Made by a program: the position numbers and the translations under genes
Part shown: positions 12,901 through 24,800 of the stretch, piece by piece
Layout: each line of letters starts with the position of its first letter
How positions within the stretch are numbered: position 1 is the stretch's first letter
Notes under the pieces: model-generated
What the model was told of the DNA's origin: nothing
The model's database searches: none
What the model saw: only the letters and a program-made list of their open reading frames with translations
Source of the DNA: Chamaea fasciata
Lineage: Eukaryota > Chordata > Aves > Passeriformes > Sylviidae
NCBI GenBank assembly: GCA_029207755.1
Contig: JARCOQ010000011.1
Location: 24,369,712-24,433,711, forward strand
Reading direction: 5' to 3'
Length of the DNA stretch: 64,000 bases

Positions 12901-15169
12901 GGAAATGACTATTTGAAGTCTTCCAATGTGAGTGTCCCCACCACATCCCCGCTGGTGCTGCAGGGACTAATCACTGGCTTGTGGTTGTGATCATTCAAGT
13001 AAAGAAATTTAGCTACTTTCCTCTTGACTCCATCATTCTTGGGTAATTGGCCTGTCTGAGGTGAGCAGTTGTGTTGGGTTTTTTTTGTTGTTTTTTTTTT
13101 TAAGAAAGAGCTTTAAAGTATGGAAGGCCCACAGACTGTGCATTTAATTACTGTTCATATTTCATGCAGTCAAACAGAATTTCATTTAAAAAGAAAATGA
13201 TTTACCTACCAAAAAAAAAAAAAAAAAAAAAAAAACAGAAAAAAAAAACCACCACAGGCCTAACTCAACCCACCCTTCCCAAACAACAAAAAAAAACAAA
13301 CCCTTATATTCACTGCACTGGGTATTTTGTTCCTTTCCCTTTGACGGGTGTATTTACATGCCAAAAACACATTTAAACATCAAAGTTAATTCTTTCAGAG
13401 GGTTCTGTCTTTAACTCTTTCATCTAATGACTGTGGCCTTTGAGGGAAACCCCGGTGCATGTCACAGGAAGGGTTTATTTAGTTAAGCAGGTTAGGTAGG
13501 TTAAGTGGAACCGTTTTGCCCTGGTTTGCCTCATCTCTCTTTAGCCATGAGCCCATTTGCATCTCTCAGCAGCTTCTGTCCATCCTCCTCTCCTGCCCTG
13601 CTCTGCTCCCCGAGGTGTTGTACTCAGCCCTTTGCCTCCTTGTATTTATTTGCTGCTGCTGAGTGAAGGGCTCTGCTTCACGTTGCGCTCTGCAGACGAG
13701 GCACACATGTACATAAAGCCAGACCTGGCAAACCTTCACCACAATTCCTGCCTCTCTTCTCAGAGCTGGGATGCAGATTCTGACAACTCTGCACAATCTA
13801 ATACAGGAAAACAGGCATTTCCATCCAATGAGCTCCAGGCATTACTGTGGTTTTCTACCTTACTCCCATTAACAACTGGAAATAAATGTCACTATCTGCA
13901 GCTACAAGCAGCTTTGGAGAATTGGTCAACTTTGGCTTGAACTTGGAGGCATATTTCTGAGCTGAGTAAACTCAAAGATGCCAAAGAATATTTTTCTGCT
14001 TTCCTTCTCATAGTGAGAAAGAAAAAAAAAAAACATTCGTCTTCTTACACAGAAATACATGTGTATATATATACATGTATAGTACTTTTTGTAGGCTACT
14101 GGGAATCACTTCTATCCCCCGAGAATAGGTGGATTTTTGTTTAGTGTTTCTTTCTTTTTAAGGTTTCCTTCTTTAGCAGACCTAAAAAAGCAGGGAAAAG
14201 TTACCAGAGCTCTTTTTTCTCCTAATTCCCCTACAAGGCGGCACCATTCGGATGTACAGCCATTCCCAACACCGCAGTCACCCTTTCTTCTTCCTTCTGA
14301 CACAGCAGAGCTCTTGGGCTGGGATATGGGGAATGCCCTTCCTAACGCTCACCTTTCCTTAGAGCAAAGTAGAACAAGAATTTGACTGCTGATTTCAAAG
14401 CAGTGTGATCTGACCCCTTCTTCAGCCCTAAATTACAGGGCTTAAAATACTCAATGATTACTCTGGGCTTGGATGCTGTGTAGGATGCTACCTTGGGAAA
14501 CTGCCGTGGTGTTATGTTACATGAATTTTCAAAGCATCCACTCATTATTTAAAACAGATCTTGTCATACACCTTCTCATTTATTCACTGATTCATGGACA
14601 CCTTTTTTTTTTTTTCATATTAAAATGGTGATTTGGAAATTCCTAATGAATATGGAATCCAGTGTGTTGCATTAAATACTAATTGAATAAACCCGAACGG
14701 ATTAGTGCAATCAGTACAATCAGTTGATGATGTAATCTAAAACTTACAAGGAAAAAACATACTATAATATTTTTAAACACATGTATGCCAAAAAAAGTGA
14801 GAATGCTGTACATTTTCTTAAATCAATACACACCCATGAATATTTATTTGCCTTTAAGTTGGGACAGACATGTGTCAGTCTGTAAAGATGAAAAATCAGA
14901 GGGGTATATTTTGAAACACACTTGCTTATGTTAGATGATGAAAAACAAATTTTTAAGTCAAGTTTCTTCCTCATCCCTGTACAAGCAGTGGACAAACAAA
15001 ATGAGATTCTTGGGATCAGCTTTACATTCAGTCACTTCTACCCTCACTTATGAACAAGTTCAGGGCTATAAAATGAGCTATAAAACCAGATCGGGATATG
15101 GAAAAAAGGAATAACCAAAAAGGCAGAAGAGCATTTTTCCTTCAGTTATGAGTTTTCATTTTCATATGT
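12901..15169. other. non-coding interval with A-rich tracts
   Basis: Contains a T-rich tract at 13080-13101, an A25 run at 13211-13235 followed by more A-rich DNA to 13296, and a T14 run at 14604-14617. Otherwise AT-rich single-copy DNA. The plus frame 13557-13940 shows no known domain. Confidence 0.6.
13211..13235 (+). repeat. A25 homopolymer
   Basis: Twenty-five consecutive A followed by C-interrupted A-rich sequence. No transposon body is recognisable on its 5' side, so it is annotated as a simple repeat and not as a retroposon tail. Confidence 0.95.
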
Positions 15170-15575
15170 ATATGTGTAGACGTAGGTGCATATATACACT
15201 TTATATATATACATGTGTGTGTGTGTACATATATATATACATATAGATGCATACACATATATAAAACATACAAAGTTTTTAAAGTTTATATATATATAAA
15301 ATTATAAAAAACACATGCACGCACATGTATAGGTGTGTTATATATATAATAAATATATAATATATAATATATAATATATAATATATAATATATAATATAT
15401 AATATATAATATATAATATATACATTATATACAAAATATTGTATATATTATATATAAATCTAAATTATATTTTATATAGTATATATAAAGATATATACTA
15501 TATAAACTATATAATGTATATATCTTTAAAATTTTATATGTATATGTATAAGTATAAGTATAAGTATAAGTATAA

Positions 15576-15639
<64 letters not shown>

Positions 15640-15700
15640 GAATACAGTTATATATATATATATATGCATATATATATATATATATACACACACACATATG

Positions 15701-15738
<38 letters not shown>

Positions 15739-15765
15739 TTTTTAAAACACACACATACATATACG
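15170..15765. repeat. composite AT-rich tandem array
   Basis: A nested set of short tandem repeats: TG/CA/TA dinucleotides at 15190-15260; about ten 7-base TATATAA units at 15354-15423; about five AAGTAT hexamers around 15550-15579 that change by one base into about ten ATGTAT hexamers up to 15638; then TA and CA dinucleotide blocks to 15734. A 12-bp direct repeat AAAGTTTTTAAA flanks most of it (15272-15283 and 15735-15746). Tyr-rich open frames on both strands are artefacts of the array. It stops about 30-50 bases before the CpG island. Confidence 0.95.
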
Positions 15766-15784
15766 TTTGTGAGTGTGTTTTAAA

Positions 15785-16435
15785 CTTTGTCCTGGACAAA
15801 GCGTGGTCCTAAAGCTGTCGCTCCAGCCCTGCCAGGGGCGCTCCCGCAGCCCCATCCATCCATCCATCCATCCATCCGTGCCCGCAGCCGGCGTCATCCG
15901 CATCCCTTCCTCCGGCTCATCCTGCGCTCGCTCGGGCCGCCCCGAGGCGCGATAAGCCCTCAGCCTGCCCCGCTCGCCCAGGCGATAAGGCGAGCTGCGA
16001 AGACGCCGTGTCTTTGCCAGCTTTTGTCGCCCCACACCTTTCCTGTTGCCAGTTTTCGGCGGGCACCTGTCAGCGCGGTCTGGGCTGTCGCAGCTCCCGC
16101 CGCTGCCTCCGCCCCGCTCGGGGTTTATCGGAGGAAACACTCGCGGCTCGCAGGGACGGCCCCCGCACCGCGGCAGATTAATCCGAGTTGAGTGCACTTC
16201 CTTCGGCCAGAGGACACCAATTACCACGACGGCACCGGCAGCACAATGCGGGCGGACATCTGACAGCCCGGGTCCCGCCAGCTCCGCATTGTCCTCCCAT
16301 CAGGCGCTGTCAGTTCCCAGCCTTAATTACATCCTGTTTACAAACACTCGGCCGGACTTCAGATGGAGCCTTAACAAAGGTTGACAAAGGTCAGGGCCAC
16401 GTCACGAGGATGTTATCTGTGTGCTCTGGCTGATA
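15785..16435. promoter_or_regulatory. CpG island with clustered developmental TF motifs
   Basis: A hand count over 15781-16440 gives 59 CpG, about equal to expectation, at roughly 60% GC, while flanking DNA is AT-rich. Visible motifs are GATAAG (15951-15956, 15984-15989); TALE-type CTGTCA/TGACAG (16067-16072, 16261-16266, 16307-16312); TAATCC (16179-16184); TAATTA (16324-16329); a FOX dyad TGTTTACAAACA (16335-16346); two TCF/LEF- or SOX-like sites (16373-16380, 16383-16390); and CCACGTCACG (16398-16407). It could be an orphan-CpG-island enhancer or the promoter of a lncRNA or gene outside the window. No convincing first coding exon is seen, and strand is unknown. Confidence 0.75.
15853..15876 (+). 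repeat. (CATC)6 microsatellite inside the CpG island
   Basis: Six perfect CATC units near the left edge of the island. Confidence 0.93.
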
Positions 16436-16438
16436 AAC

Positions 16439-16463
16439 GAGGAGGAGGAGGAGGAGGAGGAGG
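16439..16463 (+). repeat. (GAG)8 microsatellite at the island edge
   Basis: Eight GAG triplets directly follow a TGATAAAC word and mark the right edge of the CpG island. Confidence 0.93.
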
Positions 16464-19400
16464 TGCGGGGCTGATTTTGGAGATAGCACAGAGAAACCAC
16501 GCTGGTGCCAGGCATAATACTGAGCCCCGGCCGCTTGGCCCAAGAGGAGCTCGATGGTGCTGAGGGATGCTCTCGTACCTGGGATCGCACGGGACTTGTG
16601 TGAGAGGACAGAAAACAGCCATCGCCAACCTGAAATGGCAGCAGCTGGGGCTGACCAATGAAATGACTGAAATAACAACTTTTTTAAAAACCTTCTAAGT
16701 CTTTCTGCATTTCAAACCCGGTGTTGTAGAAGCTGAAACGGCGGCACAGCAAATAAATCCTGTCATTTTTCCCCTGCTAAGACATCACTAAGACCCTCCA
16801 TCCTGCTTCCTGGAGCACATGGCAGGGATGGGGACATCTCCATGTCCCCTCCAGCCTCAGGGAAACCAAGGACTGAGTGGGGTCAACCCAGATTTGCCCC
16901 AAATCCATAGGACCCCCTGCTCTACCCTCTCATATTTTCCTCACACTCCAGATATGGACTTTTATGCTCTCTTTTGTGCCTGGAGGGGATTTTTTTGTTG
17001 TTGTTGGGTTGGTTTTTTTTTTTTTTTTTGGGGGGGGGGGGTGTTAGCTTTACAGCTTTTCAGAGACACTGTTAAATTAATCAGGACTTACATCCTACCT
17101 TAGGTCTCCGTGGTTTGCACAAGCATTTTGTTCACAGCAGCTTCTCAGTTCAGTGAGGATAAGACACAGAAGGTGAAACACTGGGAGGATTTGACATCCA
17201 CAGCTGGGTTTGTGCATATGGGAACATGGAAAGCAGGCATCTCTGTGAACCAAGGCTGCCCATCTGATACCATGTCCATCCTCCAGTATCTTTTTTCTTT
17301 ATCTTGAGCAAGATGAGGAGAGACATGAATTTAATCTTATCTACAACTCAGGATGGAGGAGTATATACAAGACTCAGGCAGCTGGATCAATATAAATACT
17401 TGATATGGCAAAGTTAATAATATAAGAGCTTGTCAGCCTAACCCACCCCTTTATCTGTTTTCAGCCATTCTCACATCCTAATTAATGCATCCCAAATAGC
17501 ACAGGATCACACATTAGGAGCCATTAAAATTAAAACCACAGTCTGTTTTCATATCACCCCTCTCATAGGAAATACTGGATTAACCACATGGTATTAGTCA
17601 ATAAATAGTGTCACAGCTTCATTTTTCTCTGCTGTTATGCCCATGAACTCTGTAGAACAACAGACAGGAGTCTCTGTGTCGATGGCTGAATTAAGGCACC
17701 TCAATGAGCATCAAGGAACCAGCTCAGCATCTTCAGGCTAAACTGGGAGGAGGGGGTGTTTTCACTGCTTGAAAAGAAAAAAAAAACCACCCTCCATTAA
17801 AAAAATATAATTTGAAATCAAATTCTGCAAATCTAAACACAAGGAGTAGAAGTGATGACTTGGTGGATAGGCTTAAAATGTTTGACAATCTAAGTGTAGA
17901 AAAGTTGAAGGTTTAAATAAAGTCTGCGAGCTCTGCACTGATTACATACACTCAGAAATATTCCTGGCTGGTCCTGAGTGTTTCTGCTTTGCATGGACAG
18001 AGTTTTTCCTGTAGAGCAGCAGAGCACTGCCACTTCTTGGGTGCAGAATTAAACCCCAGTCGCCCCGTGCAGGGACAGAGCTTATGTCCCCAATGAAAAA
18101 CCAGCAGATAATAGAATTAAAAGTGGCACTGTATGGGATTAAATTTTTTTAACCTATTTACTAAATAGGCAAATTAGAAAGGAGAAAGATCTCAAAAGTT
18201 TAGGCTGGCATTTCTGTGCCCTCTCTGAGTGGGTGACTGCAGCCCTTTTGCTGCCCTTATCTCGGCGCCAGGAGAAGCTCTGGTCCCCAGCAGTGCAGAA
18301 CAGGACAGGAGTCTCTTGACTTGACGCTCCGTAGTTTCCAGACTAAGCACTTGTTCAAGCCTATCCGTAGGTACTTAGGAGGGCAACCACCACTGCTCCT
18401 TTCTGACAACATAGAGCTCTTTATCAAAAACCAGGGGGAAGAAATGAAAGGCCGGGCTGACCTTCGGAGCACAGTGTTCCCCTGCGGGCACCCACTCTGC
18501 CTTCCCCGGAAAATTAGGCTTGGTTGCTGCGGGAGAGCCTTGCTAATGCAATCAAAGACGATTTTGCAGTTAATAAAACGACAGACTCTTCCTTTCTCAG
18601 CTTCGTGACAGTCAGGCTCAGTAAGCCTCCTGTTCCAGACAGCATGCCAGTCAGCTGCTGTTACTGCAGAGCTGTGTTTAACATCTTCTTAATTAGCCCA
18701 ATTCCCCACATCTCAGCCAAGTTCTCTAGGGAGAAACAGCCTCAGGAGTTGTACAGCTCTGCATCTCTGGGAAACCCGGTCATTAATGCACGTACCCAAT
18801 CCAGCACGTCCTGTTTTCTCCAAGGCTGGCCAGGATGGTACAAGAATTGTATTTGGGCTAGAACCACATCATGCTCCAAATCACCTGCAAACCTCCTGGC
18901 AGCTACAGAGCCGAAAGGGCGATCCTGCACTTCTTATGGATTAATGCTCCACGTTCACCATCAGCCCCGGCCGGAAGGACAACTCCACTCCTCTAATCCA
19001 GTCCTCAAACTGGAGCCTCTTTGCCTCCATGCACCAGACATGACTCAGAAGACAAATAAAACTGATTACATAGCTTGTATTTATTTGCTCAAACTCCTGA
19101 GTTTGGGACATACACAAACCTCTTGCTGCTGAGCCGGTATAAATACAGTACATCACCGGTTCGCCTTGAATTTATCCCAACTTAAACCAGAAAGAGATCT
19201 GTTCCTCTTTTTTATTATTATTATTATATCATTATGCCCTCTCTTTTTCTGTTTTCTGTTCTCCTTGTTGTTTTTCTTTAAAGTCAGTCTAACATTTTAT
19301 AGACATCTCTCTCGCAGCTTCTGGAAGGGTGCTCCATCTCAAACTCAACAGCAGCACTGACAGACGGGGTTGATATTTTCTTTTCTTTCACAAGTAATAA

Positions 19401-21165
19401 AAAAAGGAACATTTCACTACACATGAAACCAGAGTACTGCCTTAAAAGAACAGTGTTTGTGTGACTATAAAAAGTTACCCTTTTGCCAGACCCGGAATCA
19501 AAGCACTTGTATTTATATGTTTCCTTTTTTAATAAGTAAATCCAATATTTTTAAAGTTCATCAGTTTTAGATTATTATTGCTGCAAATCCTATGAATGGG
19601 GCAGCTGTGTCTGCTGAGCACACTCGACAGCACTGCAAGGTAGGTCCATGGTTTATGTTATCATTTGTGATTCCACGGGGAACGCTGATGAGACTGCCAA
19701 GGGTAAAACCTGGAACTGGACACTGCATTCCTGACTGAGTGCTTTCCTTCAGCCTGGCATTTCAGTCGTGTGTCAATCTGGACAACTGACTGAGGCTTCT
19801 GTATTAAAAAGAGGTCAAACTCAACGAAAATCCATCACTGGGAATCTCTCCTCTTTCTGTGCACGCTGCAATTGCCCCATCTCACACTGAGGACAATACC
19901 AATGCAAAGGGTGGAGGAACACATTTGCTTTTCATCATTACTAAAATTCTACAAATAAAAAATAATAAATAAGTTATAGTAATAATAATAAACAACTAAA
20001 AAGGAAGCTCTGTTTTTTTCCCGAGATCCCACTGGCATCTTTGAAGAAAAAAAATTAAAAGGGGGGCAGGGAGGGGAACGAATTGCAATCCTTTTCCCCT
20101 CTCCAGTGGGGTTGCCCTGCCAAAGAACCTTTCAGCCCTTTTCCTTGCATATCTTGTCTCTATCCTGATACCTGGCCCTCTTTTGGCAGCAATATTCCCT
20201 TTCTTCATTATCAGCTGTGAGAGCAGAGGAGGAAGCTGGGTCCTGGCTCCCAGCACTGGCACCTCCCCATCCAGTGGGAGGTGAGGCTCCAAAGCCAGGT
20301 TTGAAATACTGGAGTGGCAGGAGGCTCAGAGGAACACTATTTTGCAGAGGACATGATAACACAGCACCATTCAAGCCCAAGATTATCACTGGAGGATGAC
20401 ATGGGAGATAAGGAAGTGCAGCATTACAGGGCTGCGTTAGCACAGGAGGAAATCGATTCAGGCAGACAAGCTAAATTTATTTACTTTATTGATTTTAAAT
20501 TTTACATGAACTGCAATATAAGTAAATCTTTCATGGTAATTCTAAATCTTGAAACCTATTGTAAATAACTAAAAGAAAAAAAAAAGTCCAATGCTCAGAA
20601 TAACCGTTTCTTTGTACTGAAAGCGCATTATTCTTAAAGCCCAGGACAAAATATTTTGTAATGAACACCTTAAATCTACCTTGGCAGTCAGCGTTGATAT
20701 TTTTGTTAAAATAGGAGCCTGCTTTTGGTGTACCTGGTGATTCAATAAAGCACAGATTATTTAAAAATTTTTTTGAAGGGGTGGAAGGGAAGAAGAAAAA
20801 TTATTCCTGCAGTATTAAGTGAATACAGCAACAGGTTTTTGACCCTGTGGTTCACTGATAAAGCAGTTGAGTTTTAAGCAGCACAGGCAGAGCTTTGGGC
20901 ACAAAGAGTTGGCTGCAAATGTTGGAAAGACACGTGATGGAGGGCCAGGGTAGTGAATCCCAACACTGGATTGATGCACCCAGAGCAAAAGGGAGAACAG
21001 GAGAGGAGACAAAACAAGGGATCAAAATCTCCTTGGCTTACTTATACAAGAAATCCAAGCTCAGACACCAGGATGACAGAGGCTGGAGGGAAAGACTCAG
21101 TTTTGGAGTTTTCTCCCACCCAAAGCAGCAGCTCACACCTGTGCCCAGCTCCACCGGGGAAAGAA
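16464..21165. other. non-coding interval
   Basis: Holds the T17G12 tract, a TTA microsatellite (19212-19226), an AAT-rich stretch (19950-19995), and a segment at 18480-18640 with several CpG and unusual single-copy words that may be regulatory. A plus-strand frame at 18524-19132 (202 codons, first codon TTG or similar possible) has no known domain and is within chance expectation for this window. Confidence 0.6.
17013..17041 (+). repeat. T17-G12 homopolymer junction
   Basis: Seventeen T followed directly by twelve G, with T/G-rich DNA upstream (16990-17012). Runs of this kind can form triplex or G-quadruplex structures and are prone to sequencing and assembly error. Confidence 0.95.
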
Positions 21166-21312
21166 ATCATAGAACCACAGAATGGTTTGGGTTGTAATGG
21201 ACCTCAGAGATCACTTAGTTCCAACCCCCTGCCATGGTCAGGGGTGCTGCTCATTAGATCAAGTTGCTTGGGTCCCCTTTCAATCTTGCCTTGGACACTT
21301 CCAGGAAATCAA
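21166..21312 (-). mobile_element. CR1 LINE 3' fragment
   Basis: On the plus strand it begins AATCATAGAACCACAGAATG, then GGTTTGGGTTGTAATGGACC, AGTTCCAACCCCCTGCCATG, GTTGCTTGGG and CCTTGGACACTTCCAGG. This is the CR1 3' end read in reverse, so the element points to the minus strand. About 145 bases remain, truncated at its 5' side near 21312, just before the AAAAC array. A few substitutions separate it from the usual sequence; it looks similar in age to, or younger than, the 7-kb copy. Confidence 0.92.
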
Positions 21313-21330
21313 ATGCGTCATGACACATGC

Positions 21331-21490
21331 AAAAACAAAAACAAAACAAAAGCAAAACAAAAACAAAAACAAAAAAAAACAAAAACAGAACAAAAATAAA
21401 AACAAACCAAAACCAAAACAAAACAAACAAAACAAAACAAACAAAACAAAACAAAACAAAACAAAACAAAACAAAAAAAAAAAAAAAAAA
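21331..21490 (+). repeat. (AAAAC)n / (AAAAAC)n array with terminal poly(A)
   Basis: About 160 bases of AAAAC, AAAAAC and AAAC units, becoming purer to the right (regular AAAAC at about 21445-21470) and ending in an A run to 21490. Long Lys/Asn/Gln-rich or Phe/Cys-rich open frames across it are artefacts. Confidence 0.95.
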
Positions 21491-24110
21491 GCCATCTCCT
21501 CCAATGCCCAAACTAATTGATGAAGAAGGAAAAAGTCTGAAACTCCTGAGCTGGGGTGCAAATCTCTTCACACAGGGAGGCAGCACAGATCCTGGCAGGA
21601 ATAGGGAATTCCAGGCAGTGATGTGTCTGTGTGGGCACAACATCTACCAAACCCAACCCCCCCCAAGGCAGAGAGGACAGAGCAATGCCATGGAAAGGGA
21701 GAAAGGCATCTCTACATTCTCAAAATAACCCTCCTCACACCAGCAATGCCACACTTCAGATGCATTTACTAAACAAAACCCCAAAACCTCTTTCTAGCTT
21801 TTCCAGCCAGCTGAGCTGGGAGAGGCAGGTTTGTGGCAGCAATTTCTGTCAAAGGTGTTCAGATTGTGCAGCCACGGGCAATCTGCCAGAGACTTGACAC
21901 AGACAAGGCTCCCTCACCCCAAAAAACTGCAGAGCATCCTATGCATGACACACTACTAGAAACAGTATAGATGGACATCTGAATGTATGTCAGATGTACA
22001 TGACACAATATCCCAGACAGACGAGGACACCTATGAACAGAGACTACCCCTTTATCTTTTAACAAGAGGAAAAAATACAGTGATGTTGACAAAAGCACTC
22101 ATCCTGTGGAGCTTTTTTCCCCCCCCCGGGGCTTTTTTTCCCCCTTCTTGTTGTTGTTTTCTAAACTAATCCGTATTACCTGTGCCTTTTGATTTCATTA
22201 TGTTAGATGCTATTAATCTGGATATATGATTTCAACAGTGAAGAGATGGAATTTGTCATCAACAAAAGGAAAACATTATTTTTAAAGGAGTGAAAGATTA
22301 ATGTTCCACCACGGACTACTTAAACCCTCTACAGCAACAGCACTATAATATTAATCCAACTTTGATGGGTTTTGCATAAGGCTCATAATTAAACATTTTC
22401 TTTTCAATACTTTATAGAATCCCCATCTGTTTTTAATGGCATCATTTTGATGTTTTTCTTAATAATTCTGGCAGCCTGCTCTTGAAGCTCCAAGCTTTAT
22501 TTTTTGTTCCTAGTGTCTTCTTCCACAGTGGCTGTATTGTGCCAAGGCTGAATGCAGGTTTTGGAAGCCCATGGTTCTGCTGTGTCCCTCCCTCATTCCC
22601 AGGCAGCACAAGGCACAGCAGAGCTCTTTGAGCTCTTACAGCAGGCATGGGATATCTGGGAACATAATGGAAATATTTCCACCTTCCAGCCCTTGGCCGG
22701 GCAGTAAAAGTCTCCTTCTGCCACCCCTTGCCTTCCTGCACCAAGATTTCCCCTCCCAGCAGTGCCAGTCCCAGCTCCACACACCACTGTACCAATAAAT
22801 AAAAAAATTAATCCATAGCTAGGCTTGCTCTAGGAAACTCAAACAATATTGGATAAATCACAGGGATGCAGCTTAGCCAGAGCCCTTGGAATTCCTTTCC
22901 ACACTGACACCCAGCGAAGGCAGGGAAAGGCACCCCCATCCCCTCTCACCTCCAGGTATTGAAATTTGGGGGGGCAATATCAGCCCAAGGCACAAAACTC
23001 AGTGGTGTGAGGGGTTTGAAACATCCATCAAAATTACCTGATGGAAACCTGGAATGTGAACCTGGCAATGGCTTCTGCGAGGAGCATCTGTTTTCCATGA
23101 GAAATATTGGGATTTTATCAAAATAAACAAAATAGAGAATGCTCCTATCCAGCAATATCTTAAAAAAAAAAAAAAAAGTCAAGAAGTAAAACCAATTTCC
23201 ATCTTTGGTATTTTTTTAACTAATTCTGAATGCATTTTGAATTTCTGCCCAAAATGTAATGATTTTCCAACAGAACACTGTAAAAACAATATTTAATTTT
23301 TAGCAAAATTTCTGTTTGAGATTTTTTTTTTGCTCTTAGCATTTCTTGCTCTTAGATTACACTGCTTTTCCCTCCAATATTTTTCATTCTTTTATATTAA
23401 ATGCATATTTGGTGACCTCCTGTGGTTCCCATGGATTAGAACAGAGGAACAGGATGATTAATGGCTTCAGTTTAAATATTTTATACTCTCTGTAAAAACA
23501 GTACAAACTGATGGATGTGTACATTGCTATTTTTACTTCAGTGTCAGGGTCTCCTTGATTACATTTTTCCCCTTATTTTTCCCCCCACTACTCAATGTTA
23601 TTAACATCTTTTCCCATGGAAAAGGGACCCGAGGGCTCCTTGCTCCCAGGTTTGGCACAGTCAGGACTCCCACACATGAACAGATACTGCCCTAATCAGG
23701 GCTTTCAACCTTGAGGAGCTTTTAAATGCTCTAAGTGTATTATAATGGTCTCCTGGTCTCAGGACAGACAGATGTGAACCACAAAACTGAAATGTTTCAT
23801 CTTTTGGCGCCTTTCGGTATGTTCCATGCTGTGCTTCAAGTTTGCTGAAGGATCAGAATTACTTCAGTTCTAGGTAATATAAACAGAGTGATCAAAAACA
23901 TTTAATTATTCAGGGTCAGCAAATCTGGAGAATCTAATAGTAACAGACAGAAATAACCCTTCCAACCACTCTCGTTTTCACTAACTATTGTAAAATAGAG
24001 AACTGTTTAATTACCAGAAAATATCATAGCAGAAAGACTCAGCCTCTTCCCAAAGAGTCTTTCCCAGTCCACTCAAATGTATTTGGCACTAAAGCATAAT
24101 TTAATTTCCC
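21491..24110. other. non-coding interval
   Basis: Contains C-runs at 21657-21664 and 22118-22128, an A16 run at 23162-23177, and a stretch at 22190-22440 with several ATTAATC-type words that may be a regulatory element. No gene or repeat family is recognised. Confidence 0.55.
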
Positions 24111-24800
24111 ACAGATGCAGGCGTCCCCTCGTGCCCACAGACACACAAACAGCTCCAACCCTCATCTCACGCCTCTGCTCAAACGCAGGTGCAGCCTTTC
24201 AGAATGCGCCATGGAAGGAGAACTTTCACACATTATTTCTGTACCTGTCACCCTGAAACGTGATGATGAGGATGATCCAAATGGAAATGACAACAGAACT
24301 GGGCTCCCCCATTATTTCCCCCTCTTTGACTTCACGTTATGTACAGGTGTCTGGGCAGCACGCTTCAGAGCGCAGGGGCACACATTTCCCCACGCTGCTT
24401 TTCCCTCCTCCAAGGAAAATGAGGATGGTGCAGAGACGTCTCCCAACACCCTGATCTTTCTCTGGTGGTGTTTTTGTGGCCGCAGAGCTGCCACAAATAC
24501 ACACTCTTACCCTGAATGGCCTCGGCAACAAAAACGTGCAACCAGAGAATTCCCAAATTTAATTAGAAAGGAGTACAGGGGTTTGGGAAAAATATAATTT
24601 CAGCTGGGATTCACGCACTGCAATGACCTGGATTACAGCAGTTTGCTGATGACACCCGGTCCTCGTGAAATCACATTAATTACGCTCATTATGTGTAATA
24701 AGAATAAAAGTCCCACCAGTTAACACGCTGCTCTAAGGGATGGTTTTACTAAGCTGAAAGCAATTATCAGAGCATTCAGTGGAAAAGGGCAAATTAAATT
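24111..24800. other. CpG-retaining, partly CNE-like segment
   Basis: About 16 CpG lie in 24111-24600, roughly 0.6 of expectation. A plus frame (24115-24597, ATG start) directly follows an acceptor-like TTTCCCACAG and has an acidic DDEDD stretch, but no known domain. Next to it, 24640-24760 has ATTAATTACG and CATTATGTGTAAT words typical of homeodomain-bound enhancers. I favour regulatory DNA; an exon is a weak alternative. Confidence 0.35.

Noticed and set aside
15200..15760. CRISPR-like array
   Set aside because: Units are 2-7 bases with no spacers; simple tandem repeats in a vertebrate genome.
15425..15799. Tyr/Thr-rich and Tyr/Met/Lys-rich frames on both strands
   Set aside because: Pure translation of tandem TA/hexamer repeats.
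15742..16384. Several Pro/Arg/Ala-rich frames in the CpG island
   Set aside because: Stop codons are rare in GC-rich DNA; frames overlap on both strands and no domain is seen.
18524..19132. 202-codon plus-strand frame
   Set aside because: Length is within chance for 64 kb in six frames, and no domain or splice context is convincing.
21254..21728. Lys/Asn/Gln-rich and Phe/Cys-rich frames
   Set aside because: Translation of the AAAAC array and its complement.
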